From NCBI GenBank assembly GCA_934045075.1, contig OW203744.1:3807501-3871500 (forward strand): a stretch of DNA of 64,000 nt. Reading direction: 5' to 3'. The notes under the pieces are model-generated. The model did no database searches and was not told where the DNA came from. It saw only the letters and a program-made list of their open reading frames with translations. Below are positions 19,013-27,745 of this stretch, one piece after another. Position numbers and translations under genes: made by a program. The stretch is from Yponomeuta sedellus. Its lineage: Eukaryota > Arthropoda > Insecta > Lepidoptera > Yponomeutidae. How positions within the stretch are numbered: position 1 is the stretch's first letter; every line of letters starts with the position of its first letter.

Positions 19013-19720
19013 CCACGGCGATGAAACATGAGTGCACGGCAATGAAACAAGCGTCCACGGCAATGAAATAACTGTGCCATAGGAATGAAAGAATCAACCC
19101 ACGGAAATGAAAACATATTTTATTTCTCCGAGAGGGAAATGCAAACCCAGATATGGGTCGTTTCTTAATTTTTGACGTCTTTTTTTTTCAGCCAATCTTT
19201 TTCTCTCCTTTCTCTCCTCCTCAGATAATTTTGGTTTGGGCATCTTGGCATCTTAAAAATAAACAATCCATTATTAAAATCAGACTGCAGTATGTGCTGG
19301 TGCGTTCGTTTGTGAGGGTGTATTATACGATTGATAAAGTACTAAATGTTACCAAAAGATGATAAAATACATTTTCTTTACCTAATCATAACATGGCGAT
19401 GAAAACAAAAGTCACGGAAATGAAATACTTGGCCACGGCAATGAAAATAATTTGTTTTATAAAGCATGGCAATTAATTTTCTTTCATTGATGTGTCTTTT
19501 TTTTCATTACCATAGCAAATTTCGACCACGGAAACCACAGCAATGAAAACACGGTGATGAAAATCGAGGCAATAAATAGAAATAACAAAAAATCTATTAA
19601 CCATTCGACAAAATAAACACTTGACAAATAATCATAAGAGAAATAGTGTTCTATCGAATGTTTACTTAAGATGACAATCTTAATTTAAATAGAAGTTATA
19701 CCTATCCACGGCAATGAAAG
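19013..19720 (+). repeat. phased CACGGCAATGAAA array
   Basis: The ATG of the motif falls at 19021, 19042, 19063, 19085 and 19107 (steps 21, 21, 22, 22), then at 19399, 19420 and 19441 (21, 21). Further copies lie at 19543, 19557 and 19713, with outliers at 20098 and an inverted one at 19502. Spacing equals two turns of the helix, so all sites face the same side. It looks like a protein-binding iteron array; no coding role. Confidence 0.8.
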
Positions 19721-20418
19721 AAAAAATGTCCAGCAACAAAAAAAAATATTGACTTAACGAATATCGCGAAAACACAGGCACGTGCGTACGTCCTTCTGCG
19801 ACGAGCACTTAGGCGGCATTAAACACAAACGTTTCGCGCACCGGGGATGGGAAACAAGTCGTTAGGTAAAACAATATACTTGAACATGATTAGGACACGG
19901 CGATTAACGGTAGTTCTGGGACAGATACATTTTTATTAACCATTCGTTGTACTGTGTAAATATTTCAATAAATGTATTTTGTAACAATACTTTGACTATT
20001 AATGTATCAAGTAAAATTAGTTTTTAGTACAAAGAACCAATAGATGTTTATCAATAAAGAATAATACACAACAAGGTGACGTGCGGACAAACATGGCAAT
20101 GAAAGATTTCTGGATTAAATTTTTTTTTTTGGAGTATCCATTATTCTTATTAACAAAATGTTTAGTGCTACACATAGATTACCATATCATCTAACCGTAA
20201 AAAAATGTTAGAACATTAACACTTCCTTTTTTATTACCAATTTCATTGGTGCCACGCAATTTTTAGTTCCGGGAAATTCACCCACATGTTCTAGCCAGTC
20301 TAATTGATTTGTCTAGAAGCCAATACTAACAGTCTGCGTTTCGCTCACTTGTCTTGATAGCTGATGGTTATTTTTATGATTGGCTGTGATGACGCATTGT
20401 GTTTACCGGTTCCCTCTT
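19721..20418. other. right part of the phased-array element
   Basis: No gene. AATTCACCCACATGTTCTAG and GCCAGTCTAATTGATTTG near 20276 echo AGTCAGTCTAATTGCCG at 18640, so the element may span about 18.4-20.3 kb. Exact ends not found. Confidence 0.4.
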
Positions 20419-20419
20419 A

Positions 20420-20515
20420 GAGCCCTATCACACTAGCGATTTGTGAAGGATTTGAAAGCGAGCACGCCGCGACAACGCTGCGACGCCGCTGCAGCTCGCC
20501 GTCCCGTCTTTTTCA
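20420..20515 (+). repeat. GC-rich short repeat fragment
   Basis: GAGCCCTATCACACTAGCGA, then AAAGCGAGCACGCCGCGACAA. Same family as 6013-6150 and 22300-22395. Confidence 0.5.
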
Positions 20516-20577
20516 CACCCCGGTCTCAAGTTCTTCCTGTGTGCTCCAGGTTTTAGACTTTGGGTCAAGCCGGTAAG

Positions 20578-20703
20578 GTGGCAGCTCTAGGTAGGCAAGT
20601 GGACCGCCAGTTGTATAACGTTACTCAGATTTAAGAAATCATGGTTGTATTCTTTTCTCTGGTTGTGAAATAAAGTGTTCTATATATCTATCTATCTATC
20701 AAG
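20578..20703 (+). mobile_element. LINE L 3' end with (TATC)n
   Basis: GCCAGTTGTATAACGTTACT, AGATTTAAGAAATCATGG and GTGAAATAAAGTGTTC, then (TATC)n. Matches 61335-61460. The polyadenylation signal is just before the tail. Confidence 0.75.
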
Positions 20704-20735
20704 TTATTTAGACCTCAGACTTCCGCACTTAGCCT

Positions 20736-20815
20736 CACTGTCGTGCCGTGGTACGTACCAAGTGCTGAGGTATATGAATACTTCAGATAATAGGGTTTCC
20801 ACGCGATGTTATCCT
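20736..20815 (-). mobile_element. repeat F fragment
   Basis: GTGCCGTGGTACGTACC and AAGTGCTGAGGTATATGAAT; decayed reversed F lacking the 3' end. Confidence 0.5.
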
Positions 20816-21124
20816 TGAGAGTTAGCTGATTTTGATTGTTTTATTTTTTTATTTTCAGATTTCTTTATTCATAAGTTTACAATTGTAGTACACGCTTGAT
20901 ACAGTAAACAAGTGCACATTAGTAGCTTAAATGTATAACATATTTACCAGGCTGTCTTACCTATAAAAACATAATACTTACTTAAAAGTTAGGGCTATTT
21001 AGATACTAGGATATTAATGAGAATTAATAATAAGTGTTCGAGGTACATTTTTGTCTTAGAGTTACCTAGTAATATTTTTACTACAACTTCACAAATGTAC
21101 TTAGAAAACAAAGTCTCTGGTACA
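20816..21124. other. unassigned AT-rich
   Basis: No gene. Near 21085-21125 there is an echo of a tRNA-SINE body (CACAAATGTACTTAGAAAAC) shared with 14975 and 17568. Confidence 0.4.
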
Positions 21125-21345
21125 TATCACCGCTATTGCTATCAGCCCTAGGTACAGTTGATGTCTTATTGGCTAATTTCCAAGTCAGATGCTTCTATTA
21201 GTTCAGATATTACGAGGTAGTGAAAGTATAATATATAATTTAATAACGGTATTTCTTAAACAAATTAGATTAAAATTTGAATTTAGATTCTTTGGAGGAA
21301 GTGAGTTTCTTGTAAACGAGTTGTTATAAAAATATTATGTCTTAT
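21125..21345 (+). repeat. repeat G, forward copy
   Basis: Inverted counterpart of 6975-7185 at 70-80 percent by eye. Not classified. Confidence 0.6.
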
Positions 21346-21707
21346 TATGTTTCTGTTAATAGATTTAGGGCGCAAAGATAAAAAAATATCTCTGTGAAAC
21401 AGTCAAGCACACTTAAAACCCTATTTCACTAGCGATTAGCGAGCAATTTTTGCGTCTTCGAAGTAACAGAGCCAGCAGTAGGATTTCCTTATCAGATTCA
21501 AAGCGGTTGTAATAAATGATAAAAATCTTTAACCCTTAATCGGGCATAGGTAGGAAGATTTTTTCATGGATTTTGGACTCTGTTTCAAGTCTATAAGGCT
21601 CAATTTAATGTTGGAGCTATAATAATAATTATTATTATTCATACGCTTATTGTACATAAGTAAAAAAATACAATGGCGGATTTAATGCTATAAGCATTTT
21701 CTTATAA

Positions 21708-21842
21708 TGCCTTCTTCTTCAGGCTATATTAGTCTACTGCAGGACATAGCCTCCCCTAATGAGCGCCATAGCGCCCTGTCTTTAGCTTGCCGCATCCAGC
21801 ATCTGCCTGCAGTTTTTCGCTGATCATCCCACCTAGTCGGCC
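21708..21842 (-). mobile_element. RTE-like LINE tail
   Basis: CTTCTTCTTCAGGCTATATT, GTCTACTGCAGGACATAGCC, GCGCCATAGCGCCCTGTC and GCCGCATCCAGCATCTGCC in the window orientation; the tail is at the low end. Confidence 0.8.
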
Positions 21843-21879
21843 TTTGCGTTATGAAGGGCTAACTCGATACTGTATTTAT

Positions 21880-22275
21880 GTTAAAAATACTGTACTGATC
21901 TGAAATAGATAGAAAAAATGGATAATTTGCAGGATAATAACTGTTTTGAGTAGTAGTTCGTCAAACGGTGAAGTGGTAAGTGGAAAGAGAAATTTATAAT
22001 GGGTAATGTAATTTTAAATTTTGATTTAAATATGATGGGACAGGCTGAAAGAAATACAAAAAACTAGCTGACCCAGCGAACTTCGTACCGCCTAACAGTC
22101 GATTCTATATATTTTTTTATTTTTCTCTCCGTAAGAACCATCCTCGTACTTCAAGGAATATTCTAAAAAAAGAATTAGCGAAATCGGTTCAGCTGCTCTC
22201 GAGATTTGCGCTTACCAACACATTTAGCGATTTATTTTTATATTATAGAAGATGGTGTAAAAGATGTTTTCACTG
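21880..22275 (+). repeat. repeat D, long form, split by repeat E
   Basis: ACTGTACTGATCTGAAATAG to the end GGTGTAAAAGATGTTTTCAC. A complete repeat E (22067-22250, CTAGCTGACCCAGCGAA ... TATTATAGAAG) sits between AATACAAAAAA and the D terminus. D is therefore older than this E copy. Confidence 0.7.
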
Positions 22276-22299
22276 TTACAAGATAAATCAATTTTGCTT

Positions 22300-22395
22300 T
22301 GTCGATTTGTGTCCAAAATGCGGCGAGCACGACGCGACCTCGTCGCGACGGTGCAGCGACGCAGCGTACTCGCTGCGATATCGCTTCGCAGGGTT
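22300..22395. repeat. GC-rich short repeat fragment
   Basis: GGCGAGCACGACGCGACC, TCGTCGCGACGGTGC and TACTCGCTGCGATATCGC. Local palindromic words make it foldable. Family of 6013 and 20420. Confidence 0.5.
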
Positions 22396-22465
22396 GATAT
22401 CACATAAAGTGTAAAGTACACTTACACGTCAAGCCAAAAGAGGTACTATAATATTCTGTGAACTT

Positions 22466-22600
22466 CGAAAACACTAAGTTTGCGGTTTTTGTCCATTTTT
22501 TCTCCAAAATTATCTAGATTTTGAAATGGACACCTAGTTTGAATTATAGTTTCGGCGCTACTTTGAATAAAACCTTTTCATTTCATATGACAAATCAACG
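22466..22600 (+). repeat. repeat M
   Basis: AACACTAAGTTTGCGG, then CCAAAATTATCTAGATTTTG, AAATGGACACCTAGTTT, GCGCTACTTTGAATAAAACC and TTTTCATTTCAT. The AATAAA and TTTCA end suggest a LINE 3' end. Other copies: 33817, 35740 and 41840. Confidence 0.7.
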
Positions 22601-22627
22601 TACACTGTACACATAAGTCGAGAGACC

Positions 22628-23195
22628 CACGGGTCTCTTCCTGCATCGCAGGAAGGTTAGGCCATACTGCACCACGTGGGGCCAAGTCCGAGTTGGTGGA
22701 TGATTTTAAGACAGCGGCGATCCTTACTGTCAGAAGTTTTCAAGCCGCGCAGAAGGACTCTGAATAGAATAGAATAGACACGTTTATTTGGTACCATTAT
22801 AAAAAATAAAACATACCTATAATCTAGATATTTAAGAACTAGGAATTGGCACCAAATGGCCCCCGCTCAGCTTTATGCCGTGGCCGATAGCGACCACGAC
22901 GCTGGTTTTCAGCGGATACCACAACAAAACAACACAGAACAAACAAAACAAAACTTAGACACAGAACGGAATCTACCGTGAGGCCGCAATACATTTTTTT
23001 TTAATTTTTTTTTTCTGACATGGCTTAACGATTACCGTTACATGATCGCTGGCACGAATGGCTTAACGTGCCTTGGAAAAATGCCACCAGCGGTTGTCAC
23101 GTGAGGGTCACCCATCCTGCGCGTGACCGCACCTGTTGTTGCTTAACTCAAGTGATTGTTTCCAATTACTTGGTTCAAATAGGCCACGAGCGCTG
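22628..23195 (-). mobile_element. 5S-SINE split by a LINE-like insert
   Basis: Tail half 22628-22762, head half 23018-23195. TCTG at 22759-22762 is repeated at 23014-23017 and flanks the insert. The normal SINE wording (GCCTCTGACATGGC) is restored without it. Confidence 0.8.
22763..23013 (-). mobile_element. 251-bp retroposon insert, TSD TCTG
   Basis: Low end is (AATAG)n, the tail on the minus strand, followed by GACACGTTTATTTGGTACC. The middle CCCCGCTCAGCTTTATGCC is shared with 27650. Younger than the host SINE. Confidence 0.65.
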
Positions 23196-23272
23196 ATACT
23201 GGTCTAGGTTTTCCTTTAATATGCAGTGCTTTAGAGCTGACGAAACGGTAAGTTCCAAAATTACAGGTTATA

Positions 23273-23576
23273 GCATTAAAATATGAAAATTACTTTGCTA
23301 AACTCCGCCAAAAATCCCATAAGCACCATGAGGTTAGTTAATGCACCGTCCTCCCTCCCACTTTTTCAAGCAGAAACAAGACACGAACTCACCACCACCG
23401 ACACCAATACTTGTGTCAGAAAATACGCGAAGCGTTTCGCCTCTAACACGAGGCATCCTCAGGCTCGCAAGTGTAAGTATTTTGCATGGCGGATTTTTGG
23501 GGGAATTCAGCAAAATAATTTTCGCATTTTAATGCTATTATGGATTTCCGCAAAGTAACGTCTGACTCCAAAAAAT
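23273..23576. mobile_element. repeat N, TIR element flanked by 13-bp direct repeat
   Basis: ATTACAGGTTATA at 23260-23272 recurs at 23577-23589. Inside, GCATTAAAATATGAAAATTA then TTGCTAAACTCCGCC is inverted as GGGGGAATTCAGCAAAATAA then TTCGCATTTTAATGC near the right end. The right arm extends further (TTTCCGCAAAGTAACG). No coding. Confidence 0.75.
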
Positions 23577-23737
23577 ATTACAGGTTATAATAAATATAAC
23601 TCCCACACAACACAATCCCTTGTCCTGGTCCCAAAGTAGGATACCATGTGCTATAGTGACTAAGAAACGACATCAGAAACATAGAAATATACCGAAACAC
23701 ACCCAGACTGAGGGCATTTGTACAAATGTGCGGCGGC

Positions 23738-23785
23738 CCCCTGTGGGATTTGAACCCACGACCTGGTAAGGTGACACCTCTAGGA
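23738..23785 (-). repeat. tRNA-like T-arm fragment
   Basis: CCCTGTGGGATTTGAACCC then ACGACCTGGTAAGG, a reversed T arm and variable region. The 3' partner is missing. Confidence 0.4.
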
Positions 23786-23869
23786 AGTATATACCTTTGT
23801 TTTGCCTCTCGCCTAGCTTATGCAGTTATTTAGGTCACATTTTGTGGTCATATTTTCTAGCGATCGTGG

Positions 23870-24005
23870 CCTAGTCGAAAAGAGTGATTGGAATCGATCA
23901 CTTGAGTTAAGCAACAACAACTTCCATAGTAAACTTGACGTTTCCATACAAAATTTGACACCTTCACGGAGTCAAATAACTTTGTAGCGCTAAAGCAGAC
24001 TTTTT
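23870..24005 (+). mobile_element. 5S-like head fused to a different body, copy 1
   Basis: GATCACTTGAGTTAAGCAAC runs straight into AACTTCCATAGTAAACTTG and CACGGAGTCAAATAACTTTG instead of the usual GGCGCGGTCAG. Box C is therefore absent. The same fusion recurs at 24626. Confidence 0.65.
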
Positions 24006-24015
24006 GGGATACAGA

Positions 24016-24495
24016 GCAGACAGAGCTTTTGGGATAATACCCGGATGATACATTGAGTGTGAATGTAACATTTTATAGGTGTTTTGTGGACAAGTTAACC
24101 TTACAGCTTATTCGGTTGACAGACAGTTAATTTCAAAGTTGACACATACAATAATACATTTTATAAAACATTTACGAAAATATTATTTTGTGAAGAAATT
24201 AATAAAAATGATATACGAGTACAAAGCTGAAATCTCGGCGAATGATCTGTATTGTAGCTTTTGTAGAATGAGCCCTTTCAACTGGCTCCAAAAAATGGTG
24301 ATTTATGTTCTTAAAGATCACTCCAGTTGACATGAAAGGGTTAAACATAAACGTGCTGAGTATGAAGTGGCGATGTACTTAAATCGGTACTTCATATTAA
24401 GAACGTTTATGTTACTTTCTGCTTCTTTAGGCTAAATTAGTCCACTGGTGGACATAGCCCTTCCCTAATGAGCGCCCTGTCTTCAGTTTGGTGGT
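24016..24495 (+). repeat. segmental duplication, copy 1
   Basis: Nearly the same as 30416-30915, in direct orientation, including an RTE-like tail at its right end (24425-24495). Contains a hairpin near 24343-24415 (ACATAAACGT.CTGAGTATGAAGT against ACTTCATATTAAGAACGTTT). Confidence 0.8.
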
Positions 24496-24690
24496 GCTTA
24501 TGGGATTTTTGGCTGAGTTTAGCAAAGTAATTTTAAAATTTTAATGCTATTACCTGTAATTATGCAACTTACCGTTTCGTCAGCTCTAAAGCACTGCATA
24601 TTAAAGGAAAACCAGTATCAGTGCTCGTGGCCTATTTGAACCAAGTAATTGGAAACAATCACTTGAGTTAAGCAACAACAACGTCCATAG
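24485..24690 (-). repeat. inverted duplicate of 23145-23340
   Basis: Read backwards it gives GGCCACGAGC, TTTCCTTTAATATGCAGTGC, TTTAGAGCTGACGAAACGG, AATTACAGG and the start of repeat N. It spans the SINE head and the MITE edge together, so it is duplication of a mosaic rather than a second insertion. Confidence 0.75.
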
Positions 24691-24765
24691 TAAACTTGAC
24701 GTTTCCATACAAAAATTTACACCTTTACCGAGTCAGGAACTTTGTAGCGCTATAGCAGACTTGAG
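24626..24765 (+). mobile_element. 5S-like head fused to a different body, copy 2
   Basis: Same junction as copy 1: AGTTAAGCAACAACAACGTC then CATAGTAAACTTGACGTTTC. Confidence 0.6.
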
Positions 24766-24954
24766 TCCCGGGCATAGGTATCGTAGAAGGAAGCGCGGTC
24801 CACATACCTGTTTGCACCTCACCGCACCGCGGTTTGTCTAACCTACTTGTCTTGTTATTCTAGAAATACGTTGTTTATTCTCTTGAATGTAGACTTCGTG
24901 CCGAGGAAATAGCTTTGGAGTGGAAACGAAATAAATAAAACTGCTTATGAGACT

Positions 24955-25115
24955 TCTTCTTCGTCTTCTTCAGGCTACATTAGTCCACTGCTGGACATAG
25001 CCCTCCCCAAATGAGCGCCATAGCGCAAGGTTGTGCCATCATTGGGGGGTCCTATAATCCCCACGCTGGGCATGCGGGTTGGGGATCGCAGTTTGGTGGA
25101 ATTGTACTGCAGGAA
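24955..25115 (-). mobile_element. RTE-like LINE tail
   Basis: (CTTCTT) then CAGGCTACATTAGTCCACTG and AATGAGCGCCATAGCGCAAGG, then TATAATCCCCACGCTGGGC. The second part is shared with 47794-48040 and 56174-56293. Confidence 0.75.
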
Positions 25116-25148
25116 TTGTACTGTATGAATTGTTACCTATGTGACTTA

Positions 25149-25266
25149 CCATCAACCAACCCGGACTTGGCCCCCTTGGTGGAGTAAGGCTTAAACTCCA
25201 CCACGCCATGCTGTGTAGGAAGAAACCCTTGCCCCAGCAGTGGGGAATATAAAGGGTTGATGTTAT
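25149..25266 (+). mobile_element. 5S-SINE tail fragment
   Basis: CAACCCGGACTTGGCCCCC, GAAGAAACCCTTGCCCC and AAAGGGTTGATGTTATC. 5' truncated, with an internal AACTCCACCACGCC duplication. Confidence 0.7.
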
Positions 25267-25323
25267 CATAATATTATCATGTGATTAAGGCTTTTTGTCA
25301 ATTAATTTTTGAATAATAATGCA

Positions 25324-25438
25324 TTTTATTAACTCCACCAATCCGGACTTGGCCCCCGTGGTGTAGTATAGCCTATATCTTCCTCAGGGAAGAGACCCGT
25401 GCCTCTCGGGGACATAATGGGTTGATGATGATATATTG
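25324..25438 (+). mobile_element. LINE/SINE tail with (TGA)n end
   Basis: CACCAATCCGGACTTGGCCC, TCAGGGAAGAGACCCGTGCC and GACATAATGGGTTGATGATG. Close to the 5S-SINE tail but distinct; a likely partner LINE 3' end. Confidence 0.65.
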
Positions 25439-25570
25439 TGTACAGTCACAAGCACTAACATGTATGCACCTCAGTACCTTGTCAAAGTTAAGTTTCTCCT
25501 GCGTTAGGCTAGAAGAGGTTAATGTGACAAGGTATTAACGTGTTTACACGTTAGTACAGGTGACTGTACA
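25439..25570. mobile_element. Tc1-type MITE, 132 bp
   Basis: TGTACAGTCAC ... AGTACCTTGTCA at the left is inverted at the right (TGACAAGGTATTAACG ... GTGACTGTACA). Nearly the whole element is fold-back. TA plus CAGT ends fit Tc1-like mobilisation. Confidence 0.8.
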
Positions 25571-25643
25571 ATGACATAATATTATTTCATGACGTACCTA
25601 TTACGTCATAGTCCCATCACACCGCATGTTTCAATTAAATAAC

Positions 25644-25806
25644 AACGACCTAGGCGAACCGAGTGATTGGAATCAATCACTTGAGTTAAGCAACAGCAGA
25701 CGCGGTCAGGTGCAGGATGGGTGACCGTCCCGTGACTACCGCTAGTGGCATTTTTCCGAGCGCATCCGTGCTTTGCAAGGCACGTTAAGCCGTTGGTGGC
25801 GGCTAC
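25644..25806 (+). mobile_element. 5S-SINE, 3' truncated
   Basis: Excellent 5S-like head (AGTTAAGCAACAGCAGACGC, GGTCAGGTGCAGGATGGG, TGACCGTCC) and first body part to GTTAAGCCGTTGGTGGCGG. Ends abruptly before a LINE K tail. Confidence 0.8.
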
Positions 25807-25844
25807 AATCTTTTCAAGGTTTCTCCACGCCAGAAGAAACATAA

Positions 25845-25932
25845 CGTAAACTCACGCCTGTCTCTGCCTATCCCAGAAGGGTAGGCAGAGTCTAGAGACA
25901 GCCACTTGCCACGATCCTTACAGATCACCTTC
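25845..25932 (-). mobile_element. LINE K tail
   Basis: AACTCACGCCTGTCTCTGCC, CCACTTGCCACGATCC and CAGATCACCTTCGTT. A further short K piece lies at 26258-26345 (AGATCACCTTCGCTTCATCA), so the tRNA fold-back element lies between two K pieces. Confidence 0.7.
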
Positions 25933-25944
25933 GTTATTATATTC

Positions 25945-26256
25945 TTTTTAATGCACTAACTCGTGCTAAAGACATTTTTAAAAACCTATCTAGAGGCTAA
26001 AAATTCCACCCGTTCTATCCGGGACTCGAACCCGCGACCTCTGGCTAACCGTGCCAGCGCTCTCCCAACTGAGCCAGTGGGCGACTTACCGGCATCAGTG
26101 TTGCTGCCTGTACGTAATACAGACAGTATTGTAAAGAGGTTCGAAATTTCACTGATGGCGGTAAGTCCGCCCAGTTGGGAAAGCGCTGGCACGGTTAGCC
26201 AGAGGTCACGGGTTCGAGTCCCAGTGTAGGTGAAATATTTAGTCTCTAAATAGTTT
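25945..26256. mobile_element. tRNA fold-back element with two opposed tRNA-like modules
   Basis: Left half, minus orientation: TAATGCACTAACTCGTGC, AGAGGCTAAAAATTCC, GACTCGAACCCGCGACC. Right half, plus orientation: GAGGTTCGAAATTTCACTG, AGCCAGAGGTCACGGG, TTCGAGTCCC, AGTCTCTAAATAG. The element is a long palindrome with a short spacer. It splits one LINE K tail into 25845-25932 and 26258-26345, which shows it moved as a unit; AGATCACCTTCG occurs on both sides. Confidence 0.75.
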
Positions 26257-26523
26257 TTTTAGATCACCTTCGCTTCATCAACGTTCATAAGTCGTTTCAA
26301 ACTCGCTGGTTTTAGGTACATTTTATCATGGCCTATGTATATATCCCCTAGAAGAAAAAAAAAGAAAGAAAATGTCTCTAGAGAAGAAGACATGTTGTTT
26401 TCTCGCCTACGGTCGCAAATTGGAACGCATGGCTAATAACGTCGTAGTCAATTCAGCACCATCTACAGAGTTCTTGGGAACTACTTTTTTTTATAAGCGA
26501 GAGAGTTCGAAAACCTGTGATTG

Positions 26524-26678
26524 ACCATCCGGCCAGGTGGGATGACGATCTGCGAAAAACTGCAGGCAGATGCTGGATGCGGCAAGCTGAAGACAGGGCG
26601 CTATGGCGCTAATTAGGGGAGGGATATGTCCAGCTGTGGACTAATATACCCTGAAGAAGAAGGAAAAGAAGAAGAAAT
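26524..26678 (+). mobile_element. RTE-like LINE tail
   Basis: CCAGGTGGGATGACGATC, GCAGGCAGATGCTGGATGC, CGCTATGGCGC and TATGTCCAGCTGTGGAC, then (GAA)n. Confidence 0.8.
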
Positions 26679-26679
26679 G

Positions 26680-27130
26680 ATTGACTGACAAATAGATGAA
26701 GCGCCGCTTATTTTGGACCCATCTATCAAGCCTCTGGCCAACTTATCTAAATTTAGTAACTGCCTCACAAGATACACTCGCTCTTATGGTTATAAAAGCT
26801 ACGGGTCCATTCCGTTAAAGACCTATCCGAAGGACTTATCATTCTCTGACGGTTTTACAAAGTTTGTGATTCTTTTTTTAAGGGTTGCAAAAGAGCGTCG
26901 ATGAATTTGAAGTTCCATTCTCTTTATGAATTTAAAAAGGCAATATGAAAAGTCCTGCCTGTAAATAGAATGTTATTAAACCTTCACAGAGGTTTTACCA
27001 CGATACAAATTGTAAAAGTAACCTTTGAATGTTCGTTTTACTTGCTACCTAAGTTAGGACGTTGTCAACGAAGTCATTTCGAAAGAGTCGAAGTTCAGAG
27101 ATCAAAAGGTCATTATTATCCATTTTAACA
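26680..27130. other. unassigned; 63-codon open frame
   Basis: The frame at 26713-26904 (plus) has balanced composition but no motif I recognise. Flanks are AT-rich. Not called as a gene. Confidence 0.35.
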
Positions 27131-27275
27131 TACATACATAACCTCACGCCTGTATCCCAGAGGGGTAGGCAGAGTCCAGGGACTGCCACGATCAAGACAG
27201 ATCACCTTCGCTTCATCAACGTTTCTAAGTCGTTGCATGCACGCACGCCGGTTCCGGGTACTTTTTATCTTATTA
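27131..27275 (-). pseudogene. LINE K C-terminus and tail
   Basis: Minus-strand KIKSTRNRRACMQRLRN then EAKVICLDRG, ending with GTATCCCAGAGGGGTAGGC and (CATA)n. Confidence 0.78.
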
Positions 27276-27385
27276 TCCTTTTTAGGTACAATGAAATATG
27301 CTCTATCTACCAATCTAATCCATATGGTATATAACATATGAAAGTCCTTTATTACAACGAAATAACTCAAATTCTTATTTAGCGG

Positions 27386-27556
27386 CGAGCGGCTTGATAA
27401 CTTTTGACAGTAAGGCCCGCCACTGCCTTACAATCCTCCACCAACCAGGACTTGGCCCCCGTGGTGGAGTATGGCCTAACTTTCCTGTGATGCAGGAAGA
27501 GACCCGTGCCCCAGCAGTGGGAACATACGTTGAGTATCTGTGGAGAGTGTTGATAT
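27386..27556 (+). mobile_element. 5S-SINE, 5' truncated
   Basis: Starts within the body (CGGCTTGATAACTTTTGAC) and runs to CAGGAAGAGACCCGTGCCCC and GTTGATATCAA. 5' truncation is what target-primed reverse transcription produces. Confidence 0.78.
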
Positions 27557-27559
27557 CAA

Positions 27560-27745
27560 TAGACTAGAATAATCTTTATTTGGCACATAAGATTATAATA
27601 AGACAAACTTCACATAAAACTTAACACTTAATGTACCAAAAAGGTCAGCTCCGCTCAGCTTTAGGCAATGATTGGCCAGACATCAGAGGTAACGTCCTGA
27701 CTAAAAACTATTCCGAGAAGACTTGTATCACAATTTGTTTGTGTG
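27560..27745 (-). mobile_element. LINE 3' end
   Basis: AGAATAATCTTTATTTGGCA at the low end is the reversed tail. GCTCCGCTCAGCTTTAGGC is shared with the insert at 22763. Confidence 0.5.

Noticed and set aside
18360..20110. CRISPR-like array because of evenly spaced motif
   Set aside because: The motif is 13 bp, spacers are about 8 bp, and the genome is clearly eukaryotic; phased binding sites fit better.
25644..25806. Genuine 5S rRNA gene
   Set aside because: Only the internal promoter half matches; the first part and the 3' stem of 5S rRNA are replaced and the unit continues into a SINE body.
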